DNA of 15,067 nucleotides from positions 1 through 15,067 of the forward strand of contig CAYZDV010000042.1 of the NCBI GenBank assembly GCA_964477275.1, read 5' to 3'. The stretch comes from CAYZDV01 sp964477275. Its GTDB lineage: Bacteria > Acidobacteriota > Aminicenantia > Aminicenantales > Aminicenantaceae. Shown here piece by piece: positions 14,804 through 15,067 of the stretch; the stretch's first letter is position 1, and each line of letters begins with the position of its first letter. The translations under genes and the position numbers were made by a program. A model generated the notes under the pieces. The model had not been told where the DNA came from. It was given only the letters and a program-made list of their open reading frames with translations, and made no database searches.

Positions 14804-14915
14804 TCTCTGAACCGCTGGATACGGAATATGTGCATGGAATTGAAGGGATGTAACGGATTCCCGGCCGGGAGACGTTTCATGTTAAGAAGAGAACATTTTC
14901 CTGAAAGGATATGAT

Positions 14916-15067
14916 ATGAAGCCAAAGACAGCTTGTGTCTTCATTTTCGTTGTCATCATCATTCTTTCATCATCTTCAACATCTTCAACCGGCCAGAAAC
15001 AGGCGAACCTTCTCAGCGGTGCCCATTCTCCCGAGATGCTCAAAAAATGGATCATCCCGCAGGACAA
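14916..15067 (+). CDS. Exported protein, N-terminal fragment (cut by window edge)
   Basis: Only the first 50 codons are inside the window, open to the right edge. They encode a signal peptide (MKPKTACVFIFVVIIIL followed by a serine/threonine run SSSSTSSTG), then KQANLLSGAHSPEMLKKW and IIPQD. AAAGGA six bases before the ATG supports this start; the ATG at 14911 stops after two codons. It is the only plus-strand gene in the window and is divergent from the propeller gene. The mature part is too short to name a family. The LKKW-IIP segment might help a database search once the remainder is available. Confidence 0.75.
   Translation, partial: MKPKTACVFIFVVIIILSSSSTSSTGQKQANLLSGAHSPEMLKKWIIPQD

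Larger units (their letters stand above)
14546..14915. other. Divergent intergenic region (370 bases) with promoters and palindromes
   Basis: No gene is supported here. It lies between two genes transcribed away from each other and holds a strong minus-strand promoter near 14565-14594 and a plus-strand promoter near 14774-14803. A nested hairpin (14614-14665) and a short perfect dyad, CAAATCC-A-GGATTTG (14672-14686), lie between them. A plus-strand frame at 14632-14853 has no ribosome site and no protein-like pattern. Confidence 0.6.

Noticed and set aside
14632..14853. Plus-strand 73-codon frame in the divergent intergenic region
   Set aside because: No ribosome site, no protein-like pattern, and it overlaps the proposed promoter and palindromes.

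Overview
The window looks like a bacterial chromosome segment of moderate GC content from a Gram-negative-type organism. The lineage may be something like Candidatus Aminicenantes, Acidobacteriota or a deltaproteobacterial-type genome. This rests only on the gene mix: an ECF sigma/anti-sigma pair with a secretin-N-type secreted protein, a CFI-box C-terminus, an AbrB-ArsM pair and a POT transporter. No rRNA or other phylogenetic marker is present, so the assignment is weak. Ten genes from position 1 to 14545 all lie on the minus strand. One plus-strand gene starts at 14916 and runs off the right edge.

Read in the direction of transcription (right to left), the layout is as follows. (1) 14545-11663 is a 960-residue secreted protein: seven exact 52-residue repeats (a probable seven-bladed beta-propeller), four roughly 80-residue beta-sandwich repeats, an InlB-B-like repeat and a CFI-box C-terminal anchor. 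It has its own strong sigma70-type promoter. (2) 11413-6503 is a probable peptide-use operon: an exported, membrane-anchored S15/CocE-type X-prolyl hydrolase, a POT-type peptide transporter (4-base overlap with the hydrolase), a cytoplasmic M24 Xaa-Pro peptidase (22-base gap) and a 92-residue protein of unknown function. A terminator hairpin overlaps the last stop codon. (3) 6307-4360 is a tight three-gene operon with two ATGA overlaps: ECF sigma factor, zinc-finger transmembrane anti-sigma factor, and a secreted protein with a secretin-N-like domain but no secretin pore. (4) 4050-2912 holds a small AbrB/SpoVT-fold regulator with two vicinal cysteine pairs, followed by an ArsM-type arsenite methyltransferase. 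Its promoter has a perfect 12-base inverted repeat overlapping both the -35 and -10 elements. (5) 2705-1 is a large signalling protein with an N-terminal GGDEF (AGDEF) domain fused to a P-loop (STAND/AAA-like) ATPase and a long helical C-terminus, cut by the left edge.

The two most coherent new-looking units are the Cys-pair AbrB regulator with arsM and its operator, a candidate non-ArsR arsenic-responsive switch, and the sigma/anti-sigma/secretin-N operon, a candidate envelope-sensing module. The hydrolase-POT-Xaa-Pro peptidase operon makes biochemical sense as proline-peptide scavenging: outside trimming, import, then cytoplasmic cleavage. No mobile element, CRISPR array, tRNA or rRNA was seen.
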